A DNA stretch of 64,000 bases from Nansenia antarctica (lineage: Eukaryota > Chordata > Actinopteri > Argentiniformes > Microstomatidae), in assembly GCA_963989245.1 (NCBI GenBank), contig OZ022347.1, positions 3,720,448 to 3,784,447 of the forward strand, written 5' to 3'. Every line of letters starts with the position of its first letter. The first letter of the stretch is position 1. The translations under genes were made by a program, and so were the position numbers. The notes below the pieces were generated by a model that was not told the DNA's origin, made no database searches, and worked only from the letters and a program-made list of their open reading frames with translations. Below are positions 32,301 through 43,000 of the stretch, piece after piece.

Positions 32301-34962
32301 CTCAGGACAAGGTTCACTTCTACATCAAGCTGAAGGAGATACGGGACCAGATCAAGGGGGTGGCCGCCAAAACTGAAGTGCAAGAGACAGAGTACAGTTT
32401 TGACTTGGGACTTGCCAAAGGTAAAATGATTGATCAAGATTGAGAAATATTGTGGCCTGGGGGGGTCCAGTGGTCTAGCACCATGGCCTGGGGTGGTCCA
32501 GTGGTCTAGCACCATGGCCTGGGGTGGTCCAGTGGTCTAGCACCATGGCCTGGGGTGGTCCAGGGGTCTAGCACCATGGCCTGGGGTGGTCCAGTGGTCT
32601 AGCACCATGGCCTGGGATGGTCCAGTGGTCTAGCACCATGGCCTGGGGTGGTTCAGTGGTCTAGCACCATGGCCTGGGGTGGTCCAGTGGTCCAGCACCA
32701 TGGCCTGGGGTGGTCCAGTGGTCCAGCACCATGGCCTGGGGTGGTCCAGTGGTCCAGCACCATGGCCTGGGGTGGTCCAGTGGTCCAGCACCATGGCCTG
32801 GGGTGGTCCAGTGGTCTAGCACCATGGCCTGGGGTGGTCCGGTGGTCCAGCACCGAGGTCGACAGTGCACACATATGCCCATGTCGGCATGGGTTCGAAT
32901 CCGGCCCATGCCCTGCTGACATGCCCTCTCTCCCTTCTTCTCCTTACTTTCCTGTCTCTCTTCACTGTATCTGTCCAATAAAATGAAAAATATGAGTGGG
33001 ACTGCCCTACGCAAAAAAAAAACGTAAAAAAAATAGAATTCTGATTGAGAATTATTGCATACGATGCATCAGATGGATACTTTTCATAAGCAATACATTT
33101 TTGAGTTGTTCGGTTCACATTTTAAAGGCTAACAAAGTGTTAGGGTACTTGATTAGTTGAATCAGGTGTGCTGGTGGTGGTGGAACAGATCAAATATGTG
33201 GAGTGGCTGGGGGTCCCCGAGGAGAGGTTTGAGAGGTTTGAGTACCACTGATCTAGATTGTGGTTATTGTTTGGTCACGCAGTCTCTAGTGGCCAACAGA
33301 TGTTATAAAACCACCTCTTCAAGCTTGCCTTCACCAGTTAACCCTCTCCCCATCCCCTTCCCCTTCCCATGTGTCCCCAGCACTACATTAATTAGACCCC
33401 TATACTTTCTTTTATCTATTTTTTGTTTCTTTTTATTATTACTACTCAATCTTTTCAGTTTGTAAAGCGTCTTTGAGTGTCTATAAAATAATAATAATAA
33501 TAATAATACATTAGACTTATATAGCGCTTTTCTAGACACTCAAAGACGCTTTACAAACTGAAAAGATGGAGTAGTAAAATAAAAATAAAAAATAAAAATG
33601 CTAAAAGAAAGTATAGGGGTCTAATTAATTTAGATTACTAAATCTAAATATCTTTGTAGGACAATCTACTCTGTATACTGCAATGACACCTAGATTTCGA
33701 GCGAAGAAGCGGCGAACAAGCAACGCCAGCGTCCTCTCTCGACCGGCATTTTTTAAAAAGTGAAAAACGTTTTCATGCAAATGCTGCAGCTCAAAGTGCT
33801 CCATATAAGCGCTATACAAGTCTAATATGTTATTATTATTATTATTATTATTATTGTAAAACGCCTGTTCTTCTTCTTCCCCTGCCCCACAGAGGACGCA
33901 AAGAGGATGGCAATCAAGGAGGAGCAGGTGGACCCGGAGTACGAGAACTGTGGTGCGACACGCGGCGAAGACGCCAAGCAAAGTACCAGCTACTGCAACA
34001 TTTCCTCCACCAAAGAGACAGGCGAGAAGAACCTCCTCTTCACTCTCTGAAAGTCAAACAACAGTGTATCAGTAGACACTAGGCTACTGTCCAGAGTAAT
34101 TTTATACGATACATTGTTCATATTGTGGCCCGATTTTGTTGTTTTGAGACGACGTATTTTCTATATGCCATAAATGTAATTAAGCGTTATGGAACGAGAA
34201 GCCGTGGTATATTGTGGATGTTGGCACGGCTAGCGGGGTGGTTAGGCTCGACGCGAAGCAGAGTTTTATACAACGGTTACCACATTTATGTCTCTAAAGA
34301 AAAGAAAAGAAAGACAAGACAAACTTCTAATTAATGTATTTTAATGGGACTATGTTTTTATTGTGAGTGTATTCATCCGCTGAACAGTTGTTTATCGGTT
34401 GCTAAACAACGGTAATAATGTAACTTTGATAACGGTAATATATACAGACGCGGAGTAATATGAAAAGATGTGTCAACATTCCATTTAGCCGTGCGTATGT
34501 CATGAATATCGGCACGGCTGGAACGCAAACTGACCAATACAGACAATGGACCAAACTGACCAATAGAGACAATGGACCAAACTGACCAATAGAGACAATG
34601 GACCAAACTGACCAATAGAGACAATGGACCAAACTGACCAATAGAGACGATGGACCAAACTGACCAATAGAGACGATGGACCAAACTGACCAATAGAGAC
34701 AATGGACCAAACTGACCAATAGAGACAATGGACCAAACTGACCAATAGAGACAATGGACCGGATCTATCCGTTGTGTAACGCATGTTTTACTTACTTCTC
34801 GCAGGAATGGCCACGAAAGACCAGGCCCCCCCCCCAGCAGCAGGCCACATGCCATACGACCAATGGATGACACAGTCGTTCGCGGACCAGATACCGGACA
34901 TCAGTTGTAACAGTAGCAATGTACCTCAACCTCAACCTCAGTTGGGAGCAGAAACCTTCTGA
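27370..34962 (+). CDS. tdg: Thymine-DNA glycosylase, first tandem copy, ten coding exons
   Basis: TDG removes T or U opposite G, and 5-formyl- and 5-carboxylcytosine, in the nucleus. Exons: 27370-27425, 28565-28788, 29442-29644, 30118-30187, 30987-31122, 31580-31662, 31832-31926, 32249-32420, 33893-34021, 34805-34962, giving 441 aa plus stop (human 410). The N-terminus is His/Gln-rich and carries an AT-hook-like KRKRGRPPK. The catalytic domain has IGINPGLLSAYKGRHYP (nucleophile-activating Asn165, loop His176), GFTNMVERTTPGSKDLS, AFNGKCIYEIFSKEIFGVK and MPSSSPRCAQFPRAQDK (Arg300, the equivalent of the base-flip plug Arg275). A SUMO-type IKEE (Lys355) and the conserved tail QWMTQSFADQIPDI follow. 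The last intron needs a GC donor at 34022; without splicing the frame stops at 34050. Exon 3 has tandem CAGCAG acceptors (29442 or 29445). Identity is certain; the GC intron is inferred from frame and from tdg.2. Confidence 0.95.
28810..28990. repeat. (CA)n/(CAGAGA)n microsatellite in tdg.1 intron 2
   Basis: Starts after CTATTCAAAAGACACAGAGA. A second run at 29283-29347 follows a duplicated copy of the exon 2 end (GCATCGCAAGGTACAGCATT) and the same CTATTCAAAAGAGACACA lead. Open frames here are artefacts. Confidence 0.93.
29790..30050. repeat. (CAGA)n/(CA)n microsatellite in tdg.1 intron 3
   Basis: Third run with the same lead sequence CCTCTATTCAAAAGAGACAC, so the lead is part of the duplicated unit and not chance. 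Confidence 0.93.
30481..30891. mobile_element. Foldback element with perfect 27-bp terminal inverted repeats
   Basis: GCAGCAAGTGTAGAAAAACT+CGCACAC at 30481-30507 is the exact reverse complement of 30865-30891. GCACTTATGATGTA occurs just outside on both sides (about 30374 and 30889), possibly a target duplication or part of the element. It is interrupted by the hAT MITE at 30538-30729. A related copy without that insertion is at about 41000-41240. In tdg.1 intron 4. Confidence 0.85.
30538..30729. mobile_element. hAT-type MITE nested in the foldback element
   Basis: Termini CAATGGTTCTCAAACCTCTC and GAGAGGCTTGAGAACCACTG, flanked by CCTTACAC (30530-30537) and CCTTAGAC (30730-30737), an 8-bp duplication with one mismatch. 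The homologous site at 41026-41033 is empty (single CCTTAGAC). A partial relative occurs at 33140-33255. Confidence 0.9.
31166..31479. mobile_element. hAT-type MITE in tdg.1 intron 5
   Basis: Termini CAGTACTCAAGTTGTA and CTCTACTTGAGTGCTG, bounded by ATTGTAGT (31158-31165) and ATTGTAGC (31480-31487), seven of eight bases alike. The inside is rich in GGGGGGATG motifs. Confidence 0.82.
32454..33030 (+). mobile_element. tRNA-derived SINE with its A-box head repeated about 13 times
   Basis: About thirteen 31-bp copies of the head GGTGGTCCAGTGGTCTAGCA+CCATGGCCTGG run from 32454 to about 32855. They are followed by one normal continuation with the B box ATGGGTTCGAATCCGGCCCA, a tail with CTGTCTCTCTTCACTGTATC and an A-rich end. 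It lies in tdg.1 intron 8. Confidence 0.88.
33487..33625 (-). mobile_element. (TAA)n retroposon tail in tdg.1 intron 8
   Basis: (AAT)n, TTAGACTTATATAGCGCTTT, AAAGACGCTTTACAAACTGA. The preceding 33300-33480 is an inverted relative (GTAAAGCGTCTTTGAGTGTC), so two copies face each other. Confidence 0.7.
34018..34050 (+). promoter_or_regulatory. tdg: Probable GC splice donor and alternative stop at the end of tdg.1 exon 9
   Basis: ACAG|GCGAGA at 34018-34026 sits exactly where tdg.2 has ACAG|GTCCGC. Splicing from 34021 to 34805 keeps the frame (T-G-M-A-T-K...) and restores the family tail. Without splicing, ten codons follow ACA (GEKNLLFTL) and then TGA at 34048-34050. Confidence 0.75.
34183..34783. 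mobile_element. Transposable element with an internal 26-bp minisatellite, copy 2
   Basis: Same order as 7416-8207: AGCGTTATGGAACGAGAAGC, TTATACAACGGTTACCAC, AGAAAGACAAGACAAACTTC, the CCATTTAGCCGTGCGTATGT part, about nine 26-bp units (34527-34762), then GGATCTATCCGTTGTGTAAC. The stem part is shorter here. It ends about 20 bases before the acceptor of tdg.1 exon 10. Confidence 0.82.
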
Positions 34963-35297
34963 ACCAAGTACAGAAGAAGAAGTAGAAGAAGAAGAAGAAA
35001 AAGAGTCATGGGGGTCAGCGTTACTGAGGCATCATAATGCATGCGTACACTAGAGGGAGGCTGGAGGAGAAATGACCGATTATGACTGGACTCTCATTTT
35101 CAAAAAAAATCCTCTCTTTTAAACAGCCCATTTTTTTGTCTTAATTTTTTATAACTATTTATTGCATTTCATACAGCATGTGTCCAGTGTCTTATTTTTA
35201 TATTTTTAAAGAATGGGATTTTGTCGTATCCCTCACTTGTACATGTGGAAGTGTAACTGTGGAACTCTGGAATTTTCAAGTTTGTTATTACAGAGAT

Positions 35298-35303
35298 ATT
35301 AAA
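35298..35303 (+). terminator. tdg: Candidate tdg.1 polyadenylation signal
   Basis: ATTAAA about 335 bases after the stop codon, at the end of a U-rich 3'UTR-like stretch. Confidence 0.5.
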
Positions 35304-35392
35304 TGAGTTGCAAAACTGACATTGACACAAATTCTGTGTGATATCATTGTTTTGTTTATTAGGATTCGGTATTTGGAATTGGGGATGGTACT

Positions 35393-35498
35393 GGGGGGGT
35401 ATTCCATCAATGAAAGGAAAATCCAGGCTTATTTTCTCGTGAGATTTATCGAAAATAAGCCTGGATTTTCGTTTAGCAACGTTGATGGAATACCCCCC
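35393..35498. mobile_element. Inverted-repeat element (CTCGTGAGA form)
   Basis: Short foldback: TATTCCATCAATGAAAGGAA, CCAGGCTTATTTTCTCGTGA and then the inverse AATAAGCCTGGATTTTCG ... GTTGATGGAATACCCCCC. Third copy of the family at 6257 and 15025. Confidence 0.85.
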
Positions 35499-37137
35499 TG
35501 GTTAATAATCACTGATGAGATGAGTGCATTACCCCATCCGCAATCAGCAAAACATGCAACCCCTATTGGGCCACTCCTTCAAATTCATAAGCCACGCTCT
35601 ATATGAAATGGCTGACATATTTTGTAGCTATATATTATTAGTTAACATTGTGTTGATGATAAACAATAGACTAACTATAATTTGGGTTATGACAGGGACT
35701 TTCTAGCTTAGCTTTTTGCTAGCTCAGCCCTGCCCCAAGGAGCCTGTTTAGAACCGTCCTCGCCGTGCACTTCACCCCAGCTGCCCTTTACCATTCTTTT
35801 TGTAGGTCACCTGATGGCATCGTACAGTTGTTGAGTGACATTCGAACGAGTTGGCGGTCGTCCCGGTCAGAGACTTCGTTTTCGCCCTCTGCTGCTTGAC
35901 CTTGTTCTGATGAACCGCTGTCTTTTTATTTTTAAGTTATTTTATTTTATTTTAAGGATAATAATAATAATACATTTTATTTGTAATGCACTTTACATAA
36001 AGAAATCTCAAAGTGCTAAAGGATGGACGCTCTCTGTATCCCTCTGCCAGTAAAGCCAGAATTTAACCCTTCTTTTCCTCACTCAAAACTTTTGACATTT
36101 GTTTTTATTCCAATAACTTTTGAGGTACTACTAGCACTGTTTTTTGCTATCCAGCTGGTCCTATTACAAGAGGGTAGTGATGACCACAGCAGTGTGTTCT
36201 TTTTTTAATACTTCTAAATACTAAAATTGGTTTCGGTTGATCACATAATCAGTATTTCACCAAGTAGAATGAGGTGTGCCTGTGTTGGCATTCAACAGAC
36301 ACTGGAATGGAATGGCTGCCAATTCAGGGGTGAAAGTGGTTTGAGTTTCTTACAGGAACTATAGGCTACTACCCCAACCTTCATCGTTTCATATTGTTCT
36401 CCTCCTGCCCCCAGCTTCATGCATCCCTGAACACACACATCGTGGTGTTGGTGTCGAAATTAGAAACACTTTAGGGCTGCCAAGTTTCACCAAAAGTTTG
36501 GAGTGAGAGTTTTTGGTGGTGGAGCGACGCAAAACTGTGCACGTTTTGTTGGCGGCGGCCCCTCTCTCCCACACAATTATTTGTGCTAGTTTCCTGCAAT
36601 TTTAAACCAGCACAAGAAATGAAAATAATTGGAACATTTGATAAAACAAGAGAAATTCAGATAATATATCTTAAGTCTTAATAAACAAATACAGTAGCCT
36701 ACAGAGTCTAAAACAAAATTGGGCCTCATCAAGTTAACTCAACCCCTTGGTCAGCAGCAGAAAGACCCGTGGTCATCATCTTATATACAGTGCATTGCTC
36801 ATAGATCTATCATGTTATACAGTACATACCAGGGTTTTTCCTGGGTCAGAATCAAGCCTTGGAGGTTGATGTTGTGCGCGCGCAGTGCGCCCAATTTTTC
36901 TTTGAGGGACCCCCAATTGTTGTATTTGAATTGTAAATTGTAATTATTATTAATAATAATAATAATATGATGCGATTTGAAAGTACCAGTAGGCTACCAG
37001 ATACGTATGCACATATTTTGCTACCAGGGTTGCCAGATGGAATTGACAATTTCCAGCCCAACCAGTCTAAAAGCTGTCGAATCCACCCGTCCAGTGTGAG
37101 CAAAAGTAGCCCAATCTGGCAACACGGCTTGCTTAAG
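35499..37137. other. tdg.1-tdg.2 spacer, first part
   Basis: Contains a short LINE-like tail at about 35955-36025 ((ATA)n, TACATTTTATTTGTAATGCA) and a (TAA)n at 36945-36967. I see no exon or intact element. Confidence 0.5.
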
Positions 37138-37804
37138 GAAGCATATAGTGGACTAAATTCAAATGTTAATGCAATTTGAGATTGCATTTGCATGTTCCAC
37201 TTTTGCATGCATTCTTTCAGACAATATTCAAATTCAAATGCAATTCTAATGAGCGGATGTGTTTCCTAGAACATATACATGCAATTGCTAATCACATTAT
37301 TGCATTACAATTTGAATATTGATTCAAATAACGCAGGCAAAAGTGGCAAATGAATATGCTATTTTGGGATTGCATAGTCATTTTCACATTAGAATGAAAG
37401 TTTGAATTTTGTCAGCTACAAAGCGGATGTGTTTACTAGAACATGTAAATGCAATTGCGTATCACATTATTGCATTACAATTTGAATATTGACTCAAATA
37501 ACGCAGGCAAAAGTGGCAAATGAATATGCTATTTTGGGATTGCATAGTAATTTTCACATTAGAATGAACGTTTGCTTTTTGTCAGCTACAAAGCAGTGCA
37601 TGACTTTGAAAATTAAATGTCAAATGGCTTTGCATTATCATTTTAATATTGACAGCGAATGTGCACATCAGGTACATGAAAATGAAAATCATTAGAATTG
37701 CATTTGAATTTGAATATTGTCTGAAAGAATGCATGCAAAAGTGGAACATGCAAATGCAATCTCAAATTGCATTAACATTTGAATAAAGTCCACTATATGC
37801 TTCC
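37138..37804. mobile_element. AT-rich element with about 113-bp terminal inverted repeats
   Basis: Left arm from GGAAGCATATAGTGGACTAA and right arm ending GTCCACTATATGCTTCC are inverse copies over about 113 bases with very few mismatches. Between them a segment of about 171 bp (GCGGATGTGTTT ... TCAGCTACAAA) is present in tandem nearly twice. There is no coding frame and no clear target duplication. Confidence 0.88.
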
Positions 37805-38776
37805 ATACGGCGCGACTGTAATCCCGGTCGGACTGTCTCAGTGCCCAGTGCTGCCCACCCAACCACATCGCGTCGGGTCTACTGTAAAGCGGGTTAACAT
37901 GTTCTTTTCAAAGGTATTAAAATAGACACAAGGAAACATAACGTCAACCATGTGTTTCCTTGTTGGAAATTATGGATCGTGAATCGTGATTGCTTCTGCA
38001 CTCTGCAGCAATCGGATTTTGATTGACAGGCAGCTGCATCTCTTCCCCCAACGGCGTTCCGGCACAGAAAGTCTTGCCGGAACGCAGCACCGGACCGTTC
38101 CGGCCCACTTTCACCTATGGCTGCCATACATATAGAGATGCTGATTTAAGAAAAAGAAAAAAATCAGATCTGTATTCAGTATAAGTGTTATCACTTTAAA
38201 TGTTTCACAATTTTTTACTTCTCTGAAATCAGTGAGTAGGAGTCTCCCCTAGTTCTCCCCTAGTTACAATTGTACAGAACGATGAATACTGTTTACCATT
38301 TACTCCCGAAATCAGCATCTGACGAGGCGGCGAGTTAAAGTGGACATGTCACAACTCGTTAATTGGGGTATACTGACCGGAGTATAAACTACTCCGACAT
38401 GGAGCGTCATTCTTGCAGTTCCTCGCTCTGGACCTCGTATCTCCGAGTTTCCTACAGCTGCTGAACGCACCATAAAGCCTTTATTCCGACAGCTGCTGAA
38501 CGCACCATGAAGCCTTGATTCGTGGAAGCCAATGAAAAGCAACCTCACAGAGTTTAAAAGTCTACGCAGAGCAAACCAATGTTGAAATAGGGGTTTATGG
38601 CTATGGTTGTATGGGACTATTTAGACTAATACACTCATATCGACTACATGTACAATAATTACAGATCCAATACCAAATACTTACAAACAAATAATTTCAC
38701 GCCTCATAATAAAAGATCGTCATTTTGATTTCCCCCAAAATCTTTGTTGGTAGCGCCCCATGTCAAAGTTGACTCG

Positions 38777-38916
38777 GGCTGCGTTCGTAAACACGCTCTG
38801 GGAGCACCGGAGCGCACAGTGCGTCCGACGTCATAAAGCGACCGAGTGATTTGATTGGACAAGAGGCGTTCCACGAGTGCCAGTCAGATTCCCGAAGCGA
38901 ATTCACGAACGCAACG
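38777..38916 (+). mobile_element. About 140-bp inverted-repeat MITE upstream of tdg.2
   Basis: Starts GGCTGCGTTCGTAAACACGC and ends ATTCACGAACGCAACGCC. It is homologous along its length to 22655-22794, including TGATTTGATTGGACAAGAGG, and has the same orientation relative to the downstream gene. It includes CGACGTCATAAA, a CRE-like site. The spacer before it (37805-38776) shows nothing recognisable. Confidence 0.78.
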
Positions 38917-38939
38917 CCGAGTGCAGCGCTGTCATGTTT

Positions 38940-39053
38940 CTTTGTTGCTCGCTTGCAGCATCCTTAGCAAATCTAATGACTGCGAGCGCGAAAGTGACTC
39001 AGTGAATCGTTTTCGAGGAAGAAAACATATCATTTATCAAGCACATCTTTAAG
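38940..39053 (+). other. tdg: Possible noncoding first exon of tdg.2
   Basis: Just after the MITE a stretch ends with CATCTTTAAG|GTATGTATG, a good donor, 1.0 kb before the tdg.2 coding start. Transcription start and splicing are inferred; the first part of 39054-40064 has no recognised element besides a 21-bp triplicate (GATAGAACCTGATCATTCTAA) at about 39625-39695. Confidence 0.3.
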
Positions 39054-40064
39054 GTATGTATGTATGTAATCATTCTCTGCTGTTCGTAGTCAACATTATC
39101 GCCAAGCTACTCAGTTGTAAGACAGCGAAGTTAGCGAGTCATTCATCCATGCTAACTAGCAGACAAGCTAGCTTGCCAGCACAACAATCTAAGCTAGCAA
39201 GGATGCAGATTATTTTTTTTAAATGTTTTTATGTCCAATCAAATGTATCCCATGAAATGAATGATACAGACGTGGGTCACACCCGGTCGATGTTTTGTAG
39301 AGTTAGAGCGAAGCTACATGATCAACCTGGACTCGTATCTAGATAGCTTACGTATGCTAACGGTAGTGGTAGCGACACTGCTTTTTTTGTCCAGTAGCCA
39401 TATCGTGACGTTAGAATTATAAGGTTCTAGGATCTCCATTTTTGGTCAAAATTGAGTTTTTTTACATAATCTGATCCATTAGGTGTTTATTAATGCCTGT
39501 GTGGTGTTATTTTTAAAATGTTGACATTTTCGAGTTAGTAATTAATAAAATACAAAGGTTCCATCTCACAAAACATAATGGAATGTAAAAACTTTGACGC
39601 TCAATATCTCTGAACTGCCCTAAACGGAGATAGAACCTTATCATTCTAAGATAGAACCTGATCATTCTAAGATAGAACCTGATCATTCTAAGCTCACGAT
39701 ATGTCTCTAACGGTGAGGATGGCATGAAGTCAAACCACCAGACATACGTCTCATCATGTCAGAAAGGCGATGGCTAGTTAACCTGCGAGACACACAGAGT
39801 TACACAGCGTTTGATGAAGAATTGTTTGAGTTATTGTTGGTTGGATCATAACGTGGCTAATGTGATGAAGCAGCAATAGGAGGGATATAGCCCTAATCGT
39901 GTGTGATGTATCCTAATTTCCCTAGTAAGATTTTTTCAGCCTGACACATGCATTCATATTCATACACTGCCAGACTTATCTTCAGTTATATGTAAGCTCA
40001 TGCCCTAAGCCAATTGATGTGACGTGAATATTGATCTATTTAACTAAATAAAACTACCTTAAAG

Positions 40065-43000
40065 ATGGAAGAAAAGCTGTATGGATCTCTGCCTGTCCCC
40101 TCGGAATATCTTCAACAGTGGTGAGTTGTCGTCCCCCCCCGTCAGAAAGTGGCCCAGGAAACAGAGTTGTTGCCATTCAAAATATAACATTTGGTCCAAC
40201 CCCCTCCCCCGAATGGTCAGGTGTGATGAATCTGAATTGAAAGCATGTGTGCTTAATTGATTTAAGTTAGCCTACATTGTTTTTTTATTGCATAATTCTG
40301 CATTGTGTCCCCCTGCATCAGGTAAGTTTAAACTACTAAAATGCATTGATTTGTTTTATTACAGTGCATTTTGAATATGTGTTATTTACGTTTGACATTT
40401 TTACATTTTTGGCATTTAGCAGACGCCTTATTCCAAAGCGACTTACAATTCACACATTTGATTAAGCAAGTGAATCATCAATCCACCAGTCGTAGCAGGA
40501 AGAGTAATCTAGCTCAAACAGAAACAGGGTGGGGGGCAGTAGAAGTCTTGGGGGACACAGTAAAGGGGAAAAGCGGGTGTCTCAGGAGACGCAGTGTAGT
40601 GTGTAGTAGATGTCTCAGGAGGAGCAGTTAAGGTGTAACCTGAAGAGATGGGACTGGGGTTATGATTGGGTGGATGGCCCAGTCAAGTTGCAATTGCAGT
40701 TCTATAAGAGGCTTCTGTCTCACGTTGTAAATATCCACAGACTGGAACCGAAAAACACATCCTGTTAAAAGCTGCTTGAAGTTGTACTACTTGTTTGTTC
40801 CTACTAACAAACAGCTCCTTCCCCCAGGCGATCAGGCTCTTGAACAAGCCCACTGTAGACAATTGATCTTCCCCTCACCCCTCGTCCATGGGCTACAGCA
40901 ACCCTAAGACCAAGCCACTTTACTACTGTGAACTCTACTATCACTAGCGGCACCGCTAGTGCAACCTGTCTTGTCTTACCTGCACTAATGCCACCTTATC
41001 TTGTACTATGCCTATTAGGACGACTCCTTAGACAGAGACTAGAACAATATGTTTTTCTTTATTTTATCATGCTCTTAATAAAGTCACACTGATGATCCAA
41101 CACCTTGCACTTTTTGCACCAGAGCACTTTGCACTTTTTTAAGAGCATGATAAAATAAAGATTTCGTTTTTCCTTAAAGTTTATGTAGTGTGTACGGTAT
41201 GTTTTTCTACACTTGCTGCCGGTAATGTATGAGACACGCTTAGATGGCATACAAACGCAGCAGATCTGAAGAAAGTGAGGCTCGCTTGAAGCAACATACT
41301 TTTACATTTTCCTTGGCTGCAAGAGCGTTAAAGCTGTAGCACATAATATCAATTATGATTTCACAAATAATCTCAATCATCCTAAAACTAAAGTCGAAAA
41401 AAACGGAAATATGGCTTTTTTTTTCGTCACCAGACCAACGTTTGTGTCAGAGCATCTCATCTCAGCGTCTTTGAGCCCCGGAAAAGTGCTATATAAATAC
41501 AATGAATTATTATTGTTATTATTATCTTGCTCTTGGTGCAGCTCTCTGAGAACGGAACTAAGACAGCGTTCTCTCGTTTTGGTGTTCGCGTTGTTAGGCG
41601 TAACAATTCGACTGAAAGGACACAGCTTTGGCCATGGTGTCCTTTTTTTGTATTCTTTTTTTGTACTTTTTACATTTTTATTTATTTGATAGGTTTCTGT
41701 AATAATGTCAATACCCTGCTCCGTCCCCCAAGGTTCCCACAGGTCCTTGAAAGTTTGTGAATTTGAGAAAAATATGTTTTTTTAAAAATAGACATGGGTC
41801 ATTGAAAGTGCTTGAATTCCCCTCTCTCTCTCTCCCAAAAAATGTCTATGTTCAAAATGTTTTATTTAGCTCGTCAACCAGTTCTGTCTCAAACTATGCC
41901 GTGTTGGGTCCCTGAATTTGATTTGAGGGAATTGAGTCTTGAAAGTCCTTGAAAGGTGCTTGAATTTGATGTTTCAGAAGGTGTGGGAACCCTGACACCC
42001 TGATACCCTGCTCCGTCTCCTTTTGTCTTTGTCTCGTACAGGATTCAGTCCACTCAGCAACTTCAGGCCCTCCAGGCGCAGCAGTGTCCGAGCTTAAACC
42101 ACCACAATAACCACCACTACCTGGAGGGGCCGCGAGAGGAGAGGCTCAACAACGCACACATGGCCGTCAACCACGACCCCATGTCCCAGCAGGAGCCCAC
42201 CGACCTGGTGAAAGGTACCGTGGTCGGTCCAATATCGCACACGGACAGAGAGCTGTTGTTGCATAAGAATGTGTGATCCGGGCGCTGAGGTGGCGTAGCG
42301 GGTTAAGCGTTGACCATGTAACCACAGGGTCCCCGGTTCGTTTCCGGCCGGGGACATATCCTGCATGTCATCCCTCCTCTCTCTCTCACCCATCCTTCCT
42401 GTCTAAATCTCTACTGTATCTGTCAATACAATTTAAAATATGAGTGGGACTGCCCCACTCAGAAAAAATTACTTAAAAAAAAAGAATGTGTGATCCTCAA
42501 TGATTTGAGAGAAAATCAAGGTCTTAAAACGTTTTTTGAAAATAGACATGGGTCATTGAAAGTGCTTGAATTCCCCTCTCCCTCTCTCTCTCTCTCAAAA
42601 ATAGTTATATTCAAAAATGTTTTACTTAGCTTGTCAACTAGTTCTGTCTCAAACTATGCCATGGAATTGAGTCTTGAAAGTCCTTGAAAGAGCTTGAAAG
42701 GTGCTTGAAAGTCCTTGAAAAGTGCTTGAATTTGATGGTTCAGAAGGTGTGGGAACCCTGGCTAACTTAACACAGTGACGGGTCGGTTCACTGGGTCATC
42801 TGAGGTTTTTGTCTCTTCCGCCTTCTTGCAGCTCCAGCGAAGAAGAGAGGGAGAGCCGCACAACCAAAGGAACCCAAGCCTCCTAAAATCCCCAAGGCGC
42901 CAAAGGAACCCAAGCCGCCCAAGGCGCCCAAGGCCAAGCCGGGTCCCAAGCCCAAGAAAGGCAAGGAGGCCGGGGAGACGGACGGTAAACAGGAGAAGAT

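Noticed and set aside
34022..34050. tdg.1 as a pseudogene with premature stop in exon 9
   Set aside because: The stop is avoided by a GC donor at the homologous position; exon 10 is open, in phase and carries the conserved C-terminal motif.
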